Below, piece after piece: positions 63,407 through 64,000 of a stretch of DNA of 64,000 nt. The stretch is taken from NCBI RefSeq assembly GCF_000203915.1, contig NC_008390.1, forward strand, positions 2,976,001 to 3,040,000, written 5' to 3'. This DNA comes from Burkholderia ambifaria AMMD (GTDB lineage Bacteria > Pseudomonadota > Gammaproteobacteria > Burkholderiales > Burkholderiaceae). The translations under genes were made by a program, and so were the position numbers. A model generated the notes under the pieces. The model was not told the DNA's origin and did no database searches. It was given only the letters and a program-made list of their open reading frames with translations. Each line of letters starts with the position of its first letter. Position 1 is the stretch's first letter.

Positions 63407-64000
63407 ATGAGCGCGCTTGCCGGGTCGCCCGTGCGCCGCGCACTCGATACGCGCGCCATCGGCGTGATGCTGCTGCTGTGCGCGATCTGGGGCTTCCAGC
63501 AGGTCGCGATCAAGAGCACGAACGCGGCGATCCCGCCGATGTTCCAGGCCGGGCTGCGCTCGGTGATCGCCGCGCTGCTGCTGTGGGGTTGGGCGCACTC
63601 GCGCGGCACGCCGCTGTTCCGCGCGGACGGCACGCTCGGCGCGGGCATCGCCGCCGGCGCGCTGTTCGCCGGCGAGTTCATCTGCGTGTTCTTCGGGCTG
63701 ACGCTGACGAGCGCATCGCACATGGCGATCTTCCTGTACACGGCACCGTGCTTCACCGCGCTCGGCCTGCACCTGTTCACGCCGGGTGAGCGGCTGCAAC
63801 GCGTTCAGTGGGCCGGCGTGGGCCTCGCGTTCGCCGGCATCGCGCTCGCGTTCGCGGATGGCTTCCTCGAGCCGCGCGCGCCCGGCGCGTCGGTCCTGGC
63901 GGGGCTCGCCGGCGACGCGCTCGGGATCCTCGGCGGCGCGATGTGGGCCGCGACGACGGTCGTCGTGCGCTGGACGTCGCTCGCGCGGGCCAGCGCGAGC
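63407..64000 (+). CDS. DMT-superfamily (EamA) exporter, 5' part
   Basis: The first 198 residues of an EamA-type drug/metabolite transporter, open to the window edge. Six hydrophobic segments are visible, with the family sequences GVMLLLCAIWGFQQVAIKST and SASHMAIFLYTAPCFTALGLH and the start of the second EamA repeat (GILGGAMWAATTVVVRWTSL). Members export amino acids, sugars or other metabolites. The ATG at 63407 follows a GC-rich region without a strong ribosome site. It is divergent from gloA. Confidence 0.88.
   Translation, partial: MSALAGSPVRRALDTRAIGVMLLLCAIWGFQQVAIKSTNAAIPPMFQAGLRSVIAALLLWGWAHSRGTPLFRADGTLGAGIAAGALFAGEFICVFFGLTLTSASHMAIFLYTAPCFTALGLHLFTPGERLQRVQWAGVGLAFAGIALAFADGFLEPRAPGASVLAGLAGDALGILGGAMWAATTVVVRWTSLARASAS

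Overview
This window is high-GC DNA with strongly GC-biased third codon positions. It most likely comes from the primary chromosome of a Burkholderia, probably of the cepacia complex. The grounds are the gene content and order (glyQ-glyS-gmhB-plsC, miaB-phoH-ybeY-corC-lnt, glpD-glpK-glpF, a ribB gene behind an FMN riboswitch), Burkholderia-type trimeric porins, and the many LysR regulators. The species is inferred from protein character, not from a search.

Layout. 1-2.6 kb: the 3' end of a sensor kinase, an MHS-type transporter with an unusually large extracytoplasmic loop, and a tRNA-Met(CAU) with a clear promoter and terminator. 2.6-6.3 kb: a LysR regulator, a divergent pair made of a DJ-1/AraC regulator and an isonitrile-hydratase-like enzyme, a cupin, and an orphan PAAR protein. 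6.4-11.7 kb: a probable amide-use module (MHS transporter, amidase, porin, all leftward) with a divergent LysR gene and a near-perfect LysR operator between them. 11.7-14.3 kb: an AT-rich gap, another LysR gene and a complete IS3-family insertion sequence. 14.5-17.7 kb: a large, divergent class A penicillin-binding protein. 17.7-22 kb: small zinc-type proteins, a GntR regulator divergent from galactonate dehydratase (dgoD), and a CopD-like membrane protein. 21.9-24 kb: two c-type cytochromes with no dehydrogenase beside them. 24-29 kb: rhlE, a ferritin-like protein and a gamma-glutamyltransferase. 29-35 kb: the glycerol regulon glpR ... glpD-glpK-glpF. 35-43.2 kb: a three-component oxygenase set (desaturase-type hydroxylase, Rieske ferredoxin, FAD reductase) divergent from a LacI regulator, two xylose-isomerase-like TIM-barrel proteins, a Gfo/Idh/MocA dehydrogenase and a HAD phosphatase. 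43.3-47.6 kb: ribB with its riboswitch, an XRE-cupin regulator, an efflux transporter and its LysR regulator. 47.9-62.5 kb: housekeeping genes for tRNA and rRNA maturation, lipoprotein acylation, glycyl-tRNA synthetase, heptose and phospholipid synthesis. 62.6-64 kb: gloA and the start of a DMT-family exporter.

The most interesting region is 35.1-43.2 kb. Its composition parallels the rhizopine genes mocD/E/F/A/C of rhizobia: an oxygenase that could demethylate or hydroxylate a cyclitol, followed by inositol-type dehydrogenase and isomerases. The same 14-base word lies in the divergent promoter and in front of the TIM-barrel genes, so one LacI protein probably controls the whole set. A broken porin C-terminus in the middle suggests the locus once carried its own outer-membrane channel. 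The substrate is unknown, and the idea of a methylated inositol or a rhizopine-like compound is inference.

Other notable points are a YbeY with about 104 extra N-terminal residues, a glycerol facilitator with two altered NPA motifs, and a penicillin-binding protein with an enlarged transpeptidase domain.
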